DNA from: JANWYT01 sp034432435
GTDB lineage: Bacteria > Chloroflexota > Anaerolineae > Aggregatilineales > Phototrophicaceae
DNA: 7,862 nt
Direction of reading: 5' to 3'
Assembly: GCA_034432435.1 (NCBI GenBank)
Contig: DAOUBS010000105.1
Coordinates: 1-7,862 of the forward strand
Part shown: in pieces, positions 1 to 7,027 of the stretch
Layout: every line of letters begins with the position of its first letter
Position numbering within the stretch: the first letter of the stretch is position 1
Notes under the pieces: model-generated
The model's database searches: none
What the model saw: only the letters and a program-made list of their open reading frames with translations
What the model was told of the DNA's origin: nothing
Position numbers and translations under genes: made by a program

Positions 1-1
1 C

Positions 2-1552
2 CCCATCCAACACGCAGGCGAGATCCCCTATGGCATGAACGTCTTCCTACAAAAGGAAGTGGAAGCAGACAAGATCCGCGCGATGCTGACGATGATCCGT
101 GAGGCAGGATTCGTCTGGCTGCGGCAGGAATTTCCATGGGAAGACCTTGAGGTAGACGGGCGCGGCCAGTTCACCGACAGCCGCAACGACCTGACCGGCG
201 ACGGTGTGCCCGACACGATCAGCGCGTGGCTCAAGTATGATCGCATCGTCGACCTCGTCGAAGAGCACGGCATGCGCCTGATGGTGCGCCTGAGCAACCC
301 CCCCGCGTGGGCACACGCCAACAACCCCGACATCGGCACGTTCGCCCCGCCAGACGACTTCGACGACTTCGTCAATTACGCTGTCGCCGTGGCGCAGCGC
401 TACAAGGGGCGGATTCACCACTACCAAGTGTGGAACGAGCCAAACATCTACCCTGAATGGGGCGAGCAGTTCGCCGACCCCGCAGCCTATACTGACCTGC
501 TCTGTCGGACGTACCGCGCCCTCAAAGCGGTTGACCCCGACATCGTCGTCATCAGCGCGGCCATCGCCCCGACGATCTCGCTCGACGGCTTCATGGGCTA
601 TCAAGACGTAGCTTACTTGCAAGCGATGTACAATGCAGGGGCTGCGGCCTGCTTCGACGTGCTGGCCGCGCAGGGCTACGGCCTCTTCAGCGGGGCCTAC
701 GACCGCCGCCAGCGCGTGACGACCGTCACTGCCGCGCGCCACGTCTTCTACCGCGATCTGATGGTGGCCAACGGCGACGCGCACAAGCCTATCTGGATCA
801 GCGAAGCCGCTTGGAACGCCGTGCTAGACGCCCCCCTGCCGCCCGATCAAATCGTCCAGTACGACCGCTTCGGCCTCTCAACGCAGCAGCAGGCCGCCCG
901 CTATACCCCCGAGTTCTATCAGCGGGCGCAGCAGGAATGGCCGTGGGTGGGCGTCGTCTTCTACTGGTTCTTCACCCGCCCTGACTCATCCGAGATGAAC
1001 CAATCGTTCTACTACTTCCGCATGGCCGAGCCAGACTACAGCCCCGAACGCCCGACGTTCACGCCGCTGCCAGTCTACGAGAGCATGCGCGCCTTCATCA
1101 CCCAACAGCAGCCGACGCTCTACGCCGGGCAGCACCAGGCTGAGGCGTGGCCCGCGCAGCACGACGGCCAGCTCGTACCCGTCGCGGGGGCGCAGCTCGG
1201 CACAGCGCTGAGCGTTCAGCGCTATGCGGTGACGGTCTACGGCAGCCGCGTCCGCCTGCGCCTGCGCGACTGGCCGACACGGGCCGCCCTGCGCGTCAAC
1301 GGCGTGGAGGTGTTCGTCCCGCCCACGCCCGACTGGCAGACGGTGACGGTGGTCGATGATCTCTTGCCGCAAGCGCATCAACTCATGATCGAGAGTGCCG
1401 CGCCCGTCATGCTCGACGCGCTGACGGTGGAGGAACGTGGCTGGCATCTGTTGGGCGTGCCGCTGCTGCTGCTCATCGCAGGCGGCAGCGGGATGATCGG
1501 GCTGGTGGGGGCGGCTTGGCGTGAACGCCGCCAGAGGAGGAGGCCGCTGTGA
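2..1552 (+). CDS. Membrane-anchored clan GH-A glycoside hydrolase-like protein (5' partial)
   Basis: The frame is open to the left edge: in-frame codons before the first ATG (position 35) read PIQHAGEIPYG and fit the conserved run leading into MNVFLQKEVE, so the true start lies outside the window. Counting from that Met, residues about 1-350 look like a (beta/alpha)8 barrel of the cellulase/GH5-GH39 type. VWNEPN carries the probable acid/base Glu135, and PIWISEAAWN carries the probable nucleophile Glu257. RLSNPPAW (85-92) and the aromatic VVFYWFFTRP (307-316) fit barrel strand ends. Residues about 365-465 look beta-rich and could be a small accessory sandwich. A hydrophobic helix at about 472-494 followed by RERRQRRRPL predicts a C-terminal membrane anchor with a cytoplasmic basic tail, placing the enzyme outside the cell; a signal peptide would be upstream and unseen. 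The stop overlaps the next gene. Substrate cannot be read from the sequence; a binding protein that has kept the fold is possible, though both glutamates are present. Confidence 0.85.
   Translation, partial: PIQHAGEIPYGMNVFLQKEVEADKIRAMLTMIREAGFVWLRQEFPWEDLEVDGRGQFTDSRNDLTGDGVPDTISAWLKYDRIVDLVEEHGMRLMVRLSNPPAWAHANNPDIGTFAPPDDFDDFVNYAVAVAQRYKGRIHHYQVWNEPNIYPEWGEQFADPAAYTDLLCRTYRALKAVDPDIVVISAAIAPTISLDGFMGYQDVAYLQAMYNAGAAACFDVLAAQGYGLFSGAYDRRQRVTTVTAARHVFYRDLMVANGDAHKPIWISEAAWNAVLDAPLPPDQIVQYDRFGLSTQQQAARYTPEFYQRAQQEWPWVGVVFYWFFTRPDSSEMNQSFYYFRMAEPDYSPERPTFTPLPVYESMRAFITQQQPTLYAGQHQAEAWPAQHDGQLVPVAGAQLGTALSVQRYAVTVYGSRVRLRLRDWPTRAALRVNGVEVFVPPTPDWQTVTVVDDLLPQAHQLMIESAAPVMLDALTVEERGWHLLGVPLLLLIAGGSGMIGLVGAAWRERRQRRRPL
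1533..1543 (+). promoter_or_regulatory. Strong ribosome binding site of the glycosyltransferase gene
   Basis: AGAGGAGGAGG lies inside the last codons of the upstream gene. It is 8 bases before ATG 1552 and 5 bases before an in-frame GTG at 1549. The spacing favours the ATG, which shares its A with the upstream stop (TGATG). The same purine run encodes part of the basic tail of the preceding protein. Confidence 0.7.
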
Positions 1553-3528
1553 TGCGCTTGCTGCGGCGTTACTGGGCAGCGCTGGGGCTGCTGATCGTGT
1601 TGATCGTGGCCTACGGGGTGCGCGTACACGCGCTGGGGGCGCAGTCGCTGTGGTATGACGAGGGCGTTGCGTTCGGCCACAGTCAGCGCCAACTGCTCGA
1701 CATGCTTCCGATGCTTCAGCGCAACGTGCACGTGCCAGCTTACTTCTGGTCATTGGCAGCGTGGGAGGACGTGGCCGGCGCGAGCGAGTTCAGCCTGCGC
1801 TATCTGTCGGTCTTGTTCAGCCTCATCAGCGTGGCGTTCACCTACAGCTTGGGTCGGCTGCTGTATGGGCGCGTGGCGGGGCTAGCGGCAGCGGGGTTCG
1901 TCGCGCTCAACACGTTCAGCATCTACTACGCGCAGGAAGCCCGCATGTACGCCATGCTGGCAGCCATCAGCGCCGCCAGCATGTGGGCCTTCTTCCTGTG
2001 GACGCAAGCCTACCTGCGGCAGCGGCGCGTCTTCGAGTGGGCGATAGCGCTGGCGGTCATCAACGCGGTCGGCATGTACACCCACTTCAGCTATGGGCTG
2101 GTGATGGTGTCGCAGGGGGTGTTGGCCGTCTTGTGGCTGATCTGGCTGTGGGCGGGGGCAATCCGTGTGGAGCGACCTTACATCCGTCCGACGGCGCGCT
2201 ACGTCCGCCCGGGCATGGAGCCGATCTACACCGTGGGCGTGACGCTGCGAGCGTTGAGCGTCTACGTCGTGCTGAACCTGATCACGGTGATGCTCTTCTA
2301 CCCGTGGATCGAGGTGGCACTGCGCCAAACCAGCAGCCAGCCCAACATCAGCAATGCGATCCCACTGGAAGAGATGGCGCGCGTCTTGCAGGGCTGGTTC
2401 GCCTTTGGGGTGACCTTCGAGGATCACATGGGCGGGATGGGCGCGGCGGTGACGTTCTTCCTGCTGTTTGGGCTGTTGGTGATCCCCGGACGGTCGCGCG
2501 GCCAAGTGTGGCGGATGCTGATCCCGATCGTATGGGTGCTGGCCAGCAGCGCGATCTACGTCTACCTAGCACTATATGAGCGCTACCTGCGCTTTTTGAC
2601 GCCCGCAGAAATCGGCTTCGCGTTGTGGATGGGGCGCGGCGTGTGGAACCTATGGACGATGCAGCCGCGACGGCGGGGGCGTTGGGCGCAGTGGCTGCCG
2701 CGCTTTGTGGCCGGCTTTGCGACGCTGGCGCTGTGGCTGACGATGGCCCAGGGCGTGCCGCTGCTGGCCACGTCGCCGCGCTACCTGCGCGACGACTATC
2801 GCGGGCTGGCGGCGGCCATCGCGGCGCAGTCCACCCTTGAAGACCGCGTGATCTTGAGCGCGCCCGGCCTCAACGAGGTCTTCGGCTACTACTACCGCGG
2901 GGCCGCCCCCGTGGTGCTGATGCCCGTCACCGAGAACCCCACCGCCGAGGCGGAAGTGGTCATCGCCAACAGCCGCCTGATGCAGGTCGTCTTCTACGGC
3001 GAGCGCGAACAAGACCCGGAAGGCAAAATCGAGCGCACCCTGAGCGCGAACGCCTACGGGATCGACAGCCGTTGGTGGGGCGATCTGCGTTGGGTGCGCT
3101 ACGCCGCGCCGCGCCCGCTGCTGATGGTGGATCTGCCGCCGATGCGCTTCGGGGACGCAATCGACCTGGTGAGCGTGCAGGTCAGCCACACAACTCACCC
3201 CCACGGTGACCGCGCCCCGCTGCTGGTGGACTTGACATGGCAGGCCGCCGCACCCCTCGCTGAGCGCTACGTGGTGTTCGTGCAAGTGCTCAGCGAGGCC
3301 GGGACGCTCGTCGCGCAGCGCGACAGCGAGCCAGCCAGCGGCATGCTGCCCACCACGGACTGGCAGCCCGGCCAGCCCATCCGCGATCGGCACGCCTTGC
3401 TCATCGACGGGCTGCCTCCGGGGGTGTATCAAGTGATCGTCGGCCTTTACCTGCCGGCAACAGGCGAGCGCCTGCCAGTGCTAGAGGGCGATTTTCTACG
3501 ATTGAGCCGCCTGACTGTGACGAGCTAG
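1552..3528 (+). CDS. GT39/ArnT-like integral membrane glycosyltransferase with C-terminal beta-sandwich domain
   Basis: This is a large polytopic protein of the GT-C class (PMT/ArnT-like). Such enzymes transfer a sugar from a polyprenyl-phosphate donor on the outer face of the membrane. Numbering is from the GTG at 1549 (659 residues); from ATG 1552, subtract one. After a first membrane helix (8-24), SLWYDEG places Asp37-Glu38 in the first external loop, where the family's catalytic acidic pair sits. VPAYFWSLAAWE (62-73) matches the usual HPPLY-type region, and YYAQEARMYAM (126-136) is a typical GT39-like motif. About ten to twelve hydrophobic segments run to residue 404. The rest is soluble: DDYRGLAAAI starts a mixed domain, and 525-655 is a beta-rich domain with VVFVQVL, LVAQRDSEP, DWQPGQPIRDRHAL and GVYQVIVGLY, which I recall from similar Chloroflexota proteins. 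It is coupled to the glycosidase-like gene, suggesting a shared surface-glycan role. Acceptor and donor are unknown. Confidence 0.85.
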   Translation: MRLLRRYWAALGLLIVLIVAYGVRVHALGAQSLWYDEGVAFGHSQRQLLDMLPMLQRNVHVPAYFWSLAAWEDVAGASEFSLRYLSVLFSLISVAFTYSLGRLLYGRVAGLAAAGFVALNTFSIYYAQEARMYAMLAAISAASMWAFFLWTQAYLRQRRVFEWAIALAVINAVGMYTHFSYGLVMVSQGVLAVLWLIWLWAGAIRVERPYIRPTARYVRPGMEPIYTVGVTLRALSVYVVLNLITVMLFYPWIEVALRQTSSQPNISNAIPLEEMARVLQGWFAFGVTFEDHMGGMGAAVTFFLLFGLLVIPGRSRGQVWRMLIPIVWVLASSAIYVYLALYERYLRFLTPAEIGFALWMGRGVWNLWTMQPRRRGRWAQWLPRFVAGFATLALWLTMAQGVPLLATSPRYLRDDYRGLAAAIAAQSTLEDRVILSAPGLNEVFGYYYRGAAPVVLMPVTENPTAEAEVVIANSRLMQVVFYGEREQDPEGKIERTLSANAYGIDSRWWGDLRWVRYAAPRPLLMVDLPPMRFGDAIDLVSVQVSHTTHPHGDRAPLLVDLTWQAAAPLAERYVVFVQVLSEAGTLVAQRDSEPASGMLPTTDWQPGQPIRDRHALLIDGLPPGVYQVIVGLYLPATGERLPVLEGDFLRLSRLTVTS

Positions 3529-3580
3529 CAGCTCTGGCGGCGTCGCCTGATGGATCGGCTTGGGCTGGAAGCTGTTCACG

Positions 3581-3603
3581 CCCGCTGCAGCCATTTTAGC
3601 GGG
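3581..3603. terminator. Weak hairpin after the glycosyltransferase gene
   Basis: CCCGCT (3581-3586) and AGCGGG (3598-3603) are perfect 6-base inverted repeats around an 11-base loop, 53 bases past the stop. There is no T-run after the stem in either direction, so intrinsic termination would be poor. It may be a weak terminator or simply chance. Confidence 0.25.
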
Positions 3604-3631
3604 ATTCGCCCCACCCAATCGAGAAACAGGT

Positions 3632-3637
3632 TACAAT
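3632..3637 (+). promoter_or_regulatory. Possible -10 box for the MscS gene
   Basis: TACAAT matches five of six bases of TATAAT and lies 32 bases before the MscS start, in a slightly AT-richer patch. No good -35 hexamer sits 16-18 bases upstream; the nearest partial match is TTCGCC at 3605-3610, with 21-base spacing. A similar TACAAT precedes the isocitrate dehydrogenase gene. Confidence 0.3.
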
Positions 3638-3655
3638 AGGTTGTGAAGTGGTCCT

Positions 3656-3662
3656 GAGGGGG
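3656..3662 (+). promoter_or_regulatory. Ribosome binding site of the MscS gene
   Basis: GAGGGGG lies seven bases before ATG 3670 and fixes that start. No other in-frame start with a comparable site was seen. Confidence 0.6.
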
Positions 3663-3669
3663 ATCGTAG

Positions 3670-4899
3670 ATGTTGGAGTGGATCGAAAGCCTGCCGCCAG
3701 AGACGCGCGCGGCGCTGCGCCAACTACTGCTGATTCTGGTGGTGTTGGTGGTGTTGTTCGTGCTGCGCCGCGTGATCCGCATGCTGCTGTTCGCCCCGCT
3801 CAAACGCCTGCTGGAGCGTAACGGCAGCAAACTAGGGCGGGTGATCTACGAGTCGTTTGAGCGTTCATCGCGGTTGCTCGTGTTCGCCGTGGCGATCTAC
3901 ATCACGGTTGCGCTGTTCGAGTTCGGCCCAACAGCTGAGGATCTGGCGACGACCATCGCGCGGGCGCTGGTGTTGATTTCCGCGTTTGTGGCCATCTACA
4001 GCGTCGTCGAGATTATCTTCAGCAACGTGGCCACCGTGCAGAGCTTTCTGAGCCTCGAGATCGAAGAGCGCCTGATCCCGTTCCTGCGCGTGGTGATACA
4101 GCTGACGGTAGTCATCGTGGGCAGCTTGATCACCTTGCAAGAGTTCGGCGTAAATGTCACCGCGCTGCTGGCGTCGTTCGGGGTGGTCGGGTTGGCGCTC
4201 TCGCTGGCGGCACAAGATACCGCCTCCAACATCTTCAGCTTTGCAGCCATCGTCAGCGACAACCCGTTCAAGGTCGGGGATTTCATCTCGACGAAGGACT
4301 TCACGGGAGTTGTGGAGCATGTGGGCGTGCGCACGACGCGCATCCGCCGCCTTGATCAGATGCTGGTGGTCGTCCCCAACAACGCCCTGACCTCCACGCC
4401 GATTGTCAACTCGTCGCGCCTGTTCAAACGACGGCTAGACTTCATCCTGCGGGTCGAGTACGACACGAGCACCGATCAACTGCGCGCGATGAACGAGGCG
4501 ATCCGCGAGATGCTGCGCGCCCGTCCCTACACCGAGCCGGACAGCGTGGTGGTGCGCTTCGTGGCCTTTGGTGAGAACGCGTTGGAAGTCCGCGTGATCG
4601 CCAACATCCTGCTGGTCGATTGGAACGCCTTCACCGCTGAGCAGGAAGAGATCAACTTGCAAATTTTGGACATCATCCACACGTTGGGCATCCGCGCCGG
4701 GCAGCAGACGCTGTTCGTGATGAACCACGAGGCTTACGAACAGTCGATCCAACCGCCGCCGGCCAGCCGTCAAGAGCTAGCCAAACGCACGCAGCAGCTG
4801 CGCACCGTTGAAATCAGCGACCCCGCGCACTCTGTCCCGCCGTCTGAGATGCCTAACCAACCCCACGACAGCAGCCCACTCGAGGATCCTAAAAGCTGA
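3670..4899 (+). CDS. MscS-family mechanosensitive ion channel
   Basis: The 409-residue protein is a small-conductance mechanosensitive channel, which opens under membrane tension to release solutes during osmotic downshock. Hydrophobic segments lie at about 16-40, 67-85, 96-118 and 138-158, followed by the pore-lining helix. That helix is the family signature: GVNVTALLASFGVVGLALSLAAQ (160-182) is rich in Gly and Ala, and is followed by DTASNIFSFAAIVSDNPFKVGD. The beta domain continues with GVVEHVGVRTTRIRRLDQ and VVVPNNAL (234-240), also typical. The alpha/beta C-terminal domain runs to about 350. The last 55 residues are rich in Pro, Ser and Gln and look disordered. With about five helices it is larger than the three-helix E. 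coli MscS (286 residues). The start is supported by GAGGGGG at 3656-3662, seven bases before ATG. The stop shares its A with the start of the next gene. The symbol mscS is withheld because several paralogous subfamilies exist. Confidence 0.93.
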   Translation: MLEWIESLPPETRAALRQLLLILVVLVVLFVLRRVIRMLLFAPLKRLLERNGSKLGRVIYESFERSSRLLVFAVAIYITVALFEFGPTAEDLATTIARALVLISAFVAIYSVVEIIFSNVATVQSFLSLEIEERLIPFLRVVIQLTVVIVGSLITLQEFGVNVTALLASFGVVGLALSLAAQDTASNIFSFAAIVSDNPFKVGDFISTKDFTGVVEHVGVRTTRIRRLDQMLVVVPNNALTSTPIVNSSRLFKRRLDFILRVEYDTSTDQLRAMNEAIREMLRARPYTEPDSVVVRFVAFGENALEVRVIANILLVDWNAFTAEQEEINLQILDIIHTLGIRAGQQTLFVMNHEAYEQSIQPPPASRQELAKRTQQLRTVEISDPAHSVPPSEMPNQPHDSSPLEDPKS

Positions 4900-5456
4900 T
4901 GAACGACATCCCCCCGCTCAGCGCCCTGATGGAGGTGCTTGACTTCAACCTGAACGACTTACAGCACAACCGCGGACGCCAACTGACCGACCGGCAGCGG
5001 CGGCGCATTGATCGGCTGAAGCGGCGAGCGCTGCTGATTGGCGCGGGCGTGTTCTTACTGCTGGCGTTCGCAGCCAGCCTGCTGATCTACCTCGGCCAGC
5101 GCGGCCAGCAGCCGCTGCTCAGCCTGTTGGGGGTGTTTGCCACCGTGCTGAACGCGATTGCGATCGGCTTCAGCGCGCGCAGTTACTCCCGCTTAGAAGC
5201 AGACCTGCGTGCGTCTGAGCCGCTTGAAATCTACGAGGGCATGCTTAATCGAGTGGTACGCCCCTACGGACGAGTGAACAACTACGTGCTTCAGCTGGCT
5301 GGGCAAGAGTTCAGCGTGACCAAAGACATCTTCAAGCAGTTTCGCCACAGGCTGGCCTACGCGATCTACGCTACTAAGCACAGCAACCTCATCATGAGCG
5401 CCGAGTGCTACAGCGAGAGTGTGATGCAGTCAGAGGCTGACGAGCAAGAGCAATAG
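4899..5456 (+). CDS. Uncharacterised two-helix membrane protein, coupled to MscS
   Basis: I do not recognise a named family. The 185-residue protein has three parts. Residues 1-43 are polar and end in a strongly basic stretch, with LNDLQHNRGRQLTDRQRRRI resembling a short helix that lies before a membrane segment. Two membrane helices follow at about 44-66 and 73-92, joined by a short GQRGQQ-containing loop, so both ends should be cytoplasmic by the positive-inside rule. Residues 93-185 form a soluble domain with a beta-like pattern (RVNNYVLQLAGQEFSV) and an aromatic segment, RLAYAIYATKHSNLIMSAE, before an acidic tail. The ATG overlaps the MscS stop as TGATG, with GAGGAT 11 bases upstream as a weak ribosome site, so translation probably depends on the upstream gene. 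The context suggests an envelope role, possibly as a partner of the channel, but this is inference from position only. Confidence 0.8.
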   Translation: MNDIPPLSALMEVLDFNLNDLQHNRGRQLTDRQRRRIDRLKRRALLIGAGVFLLLAFAASLLIYLGQRGQQPLLSLLGVFATVLNAIAIGFSARSYSRLEADLRASEPLEIYEGMLNRVVRPYGRVNNYVLQLAGQEFSVTKDIFKQFRHRLAYAIYATKHSNLIMSAECYSESVMQSEADEQEQ

Positions 5457-5463
5457 CGGGGTA

Positions 5464-5497
5464 GTCGTAGAGGCAAGGCGTGACTTGCCCCTACGAC
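5464..5497. repeat. Imperfect 14-bp palindrome between convergent genes (REP-like / bidirectional terminator candidate)
   Basis: GTCGTAGAGGCAAG (5464-5477) pairs with CTTGCCCCTACGAC (5484-5497) at 13 of 14 positions, with an A/C mismatch at 5471/5490 and a six-base loop, GCGTGA. It fills most of the 54-base gap between two convergent stop codons. No T-run follows on either strand, so it is not a textbook intrinsic terminator, though such a stem could still end or protect both transcripts. The arm GTAGGGGCAAG resembles short palindromes that I recall as dispersed in Chloroflexota and cyanobacterial genomes; copy number cannot be judged from one window. Confidence 0.65.
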
Positions 5498-5510
5498 GTC
5501 TTGCTGCGCC

Positions 5511-6965
5511 TTACTCGCCTTGACCAAGCGAGTAGCCCTTTTCGCCGTCAAAGGTGTAGAGGTTCTCGGTCTTGATGAAGTCAAAGCCCGCGGCACGCAC
5601 GGCTTGCAGCAGCGCGATCACGTGGTCATGGGTCATGCTGCCGTTGGTGGCCAAGTAGCGACAGCGCCAGTGATCAACGCAGAACGTCTCAGGCGTGCCG
5701 TCAGGGTAGACCTTCTGCCCGCGGTTGCTGATCATCGAGAGCTTGGCTCCCTCCACCTTGACTTGCTGCTCAAGGGCGCTGCCTAACACGTTCGGGTTTT
5801 TGTTTTCCTCGTTCCAGTGCAAGAAAACGTCCACGCCGACGAGTTCCTTTTTGGCCGGCACGGTGATCGACGGACGCACCTCAATCGGCTTGACGGCCTC
5901 GCCCTTGAGGTAGGTCACTGGGCTGAGCGTCTGCGGCTGCTGGCCCAAGCGCGCCACGACCGCCTCGGCAAATTCCTTCGTGCCGACCTTTTCCTTGCTC
6001 AGGCCTTCTTGATAGATGTCATAAGTGTGGACGCCGTCCTCAAGGGTGCGCAGCCATGCGTTGTGAACGCGCTCGGCCACTTCTGGCTGGCCGATGTGCA
6101 CCATCATCATCACGCCCGCCAGCAGCAGCCCCGACGGGTTGGCCAGGTTTTGCCCCGCGCGGCGCGGCGCAGAACCGTGGATCGCCTCGAACATCGCGGC
6201 GTGCTCACCGATGTTGGCCGATCCCGCCAGCCCGACCGACCCCGCGATCTGCGCCGCCACGTCCGACAGCACGTCGCCATACAGGTTGGGCAGCACGATC
6301 ACGTCAAAGGCTTCGGGCGTGTCGGCCATTTTGGCGCTGCCGATGTCGACGATCCAGTGTTCTTTCTCGATCTGCGGGTATTCCGCGCCGATTTCGTCAA
6401 ACACCTTGTGGAACAGCCCGTCGGTCATCTTCATGATGTTGTCTTTGGTGAAGGCCGTTACCTTCTTACGGTTGTTGCGAACGGCGTACTCAAACGCATA
6501 GCGGATGATCTTCTCGCTGCCGGGGCGAGTGATAAGCTTCAGGCACTGGTAGACCTCGTCGGTCTGGCGGTGCTCGATGCCCGCGTAGAGGTCTTCCTCG
6601 TTCTCGCGGATGATCACCAAGTCCATCTTGGGGTGCTTAGTGCGCACGAAGGGGTGATAGCTGACGCAGGGACGCACGTTGGCGTAGAGGCCGAGCGTTT
6701 TGCGAGTCGTGACGTTGATGCTCTTGAAGCCCGTCCCTTGCGGGGTCGTGAGCGGGGCTTTATAGAACACTTTAGTGCGCCGCAGCGAGTCCCACGCGCT
6801 CGGCTCGATGCCAGAGGTGTTGCCGCTGAGGTAGATTTTCTCGCCGACGACGATCTCCTCGATCTCGATCTGCGCGCCCGCAGACTGCAAAATGTGCAGA
6901 CAGGCGGCCATGATCTCGGGGCCGATGCCGTCACCGTGTGCCACTGTAATCGGTGTTTTGCTCAT
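5511..6965 (-). CDS. icd: Isocitrate dehydrogenase, probably NADP-dependent, Thermus-type
   Basis: It catalyses oxidative decarboxylation of isocitrate to 2-oxoglutarate in the TCA cycle. The chosen ATG (6965) gives 484 residues; a GTG nine bases upstream (6974) is in frame but lacks a ribosome site, while AAAG stands ahead of the ATG. Numbered from the ATG: ITVAHGDGIGPE is the N-terminal family motif; KSINVTTRK gives substrate residues Ser82, Asn84 and Arg88, with Arg98 and Arg120 (IIRENEEDLYAGIE, Tyr127) completing the site. Lys174 in TKDNIMK and Asp231/Asp235 in LYGDVLSD supply the catalytic lysine and metal ligands. HGSAPRRAGQN carries Arg268-Arg269 where NAD enzymes usually have Asp, which points to NADP. 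Beyond residue 370, VGVDVFLHW, LSMISNRGQKVYPDG, DHWRCRYL and FDGEKGYSLGQGE form the C-terminal domain known from the Thermus enzyme (496 residues) and absent from E. coli Icd. It stands alone, convergent with the small membrane protein gene. Confidence 0.95.
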   Translation of the reverse strand: MSKTPITVAHGDGIGPEIMAACLHILQSAGAQIEIEEIVVGEKIYLSGNTSGIEPSAWDSLRRTKVFYKAPLTTPQGTGFKSINVTTRKTLGLYANVRPCVSYHPFVRTKHPKMDLVIIRENEEDLYAGIEHRQTDEVYQCLKLITRPGSEKIIRYAFEYAVRNNRKKVTAFTKDNIMKMTDGLFHKVFDEIGAEYPQIEKEHWIVDIGSAKMADTPEAFDVIVLPNLYGDVLSDVAAQIAGSVGLAGSANIGEHAAMFEAIHGSAPRRAGQNLANPSGLLLAGVMMMVHIGQPEVAERVHNAWLRTLEDGVHTYDIYQEGLSKEKVGTKEFAEAVVARLGQQPQTLSPVTYLKGEAVKPIEVRPSITVPAKKELVGVDVFLHWNEENKNPNVLGSALEQQVKVEGAKLSMISNRGQKVYPDGTPETFCVDHWRCRYLATNGSMTHDHVIALLQAVRAAGFDFIKTENLYTFDGEKGYSLGQGE

Positions 6966-7001
6966 CGTTTTCACTTTCTACATGGTAACATCGCCAAACA
7001 A

Positions 7002-7019
7002 GACGCCCTCCAAGGCGCC
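7002..7019 (-). promoter_or_regulatory. Small leader hairpin upstream of isocitrate dehydrogenase
   Basis: On the minus strand GGCGCC (7019-7014) pairs with GGCGTC (7007-7002) over a six-base loop. The stem includes one G-U pair that exists only in minus-strand RNA and is followed by TTGTTT. It would sit about 36 bases before the start codon in the mRNA leader. It could be a mild control element or chance in a GC-rich patch. Confidence 0.2.
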
Positions 7020-7027
7020 ACATGCTG

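Noticed and set aside
47..784. A 245-codon minus-strand frame opposite the glycosidase-like gene
   Set aside because: The composition is that of a shadow frame, it has no ribosome site or domain, and the plus-strand frame carries the WNEPN and ISEAAW motifs.
1549..1551. GTG as the start of the glycosyltransferase
   Set aside because: It is one codon before an ATG that has better spacing from the AGAGGAGGAGG site and forms the TGATG overlap also seen at the next coupled pair.
1761..2579. A 272-codon plus-strand frame inside the glycosyltransferase gene
   Set aside because: It lies wholly within the +1 shifted frame of a gene with clear membrane helices, and its translation is low-complexity Gly, Arg and His.
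2650..3432. A 260-codon minus-strand frame opposite the glycosyltransferase
   Set aside because: It is antisense with no motif, ribosome site or independent context.
3736..3765. Short direct repeat of GGTGGTGTT in the MscS gene
   Set aside because: It encodes Val/Leu in the first membrane helix, so it is explained by hydrophobic codon use rather than a repeat element.
6972..6974. GTG as the start of isocitrate dehydrogenase
   Set aside because: No Shine-Dalgarno-like sequence precedes it, while the ATG three codons later has a purine-rich AAAG in range. The difference is only three residues.
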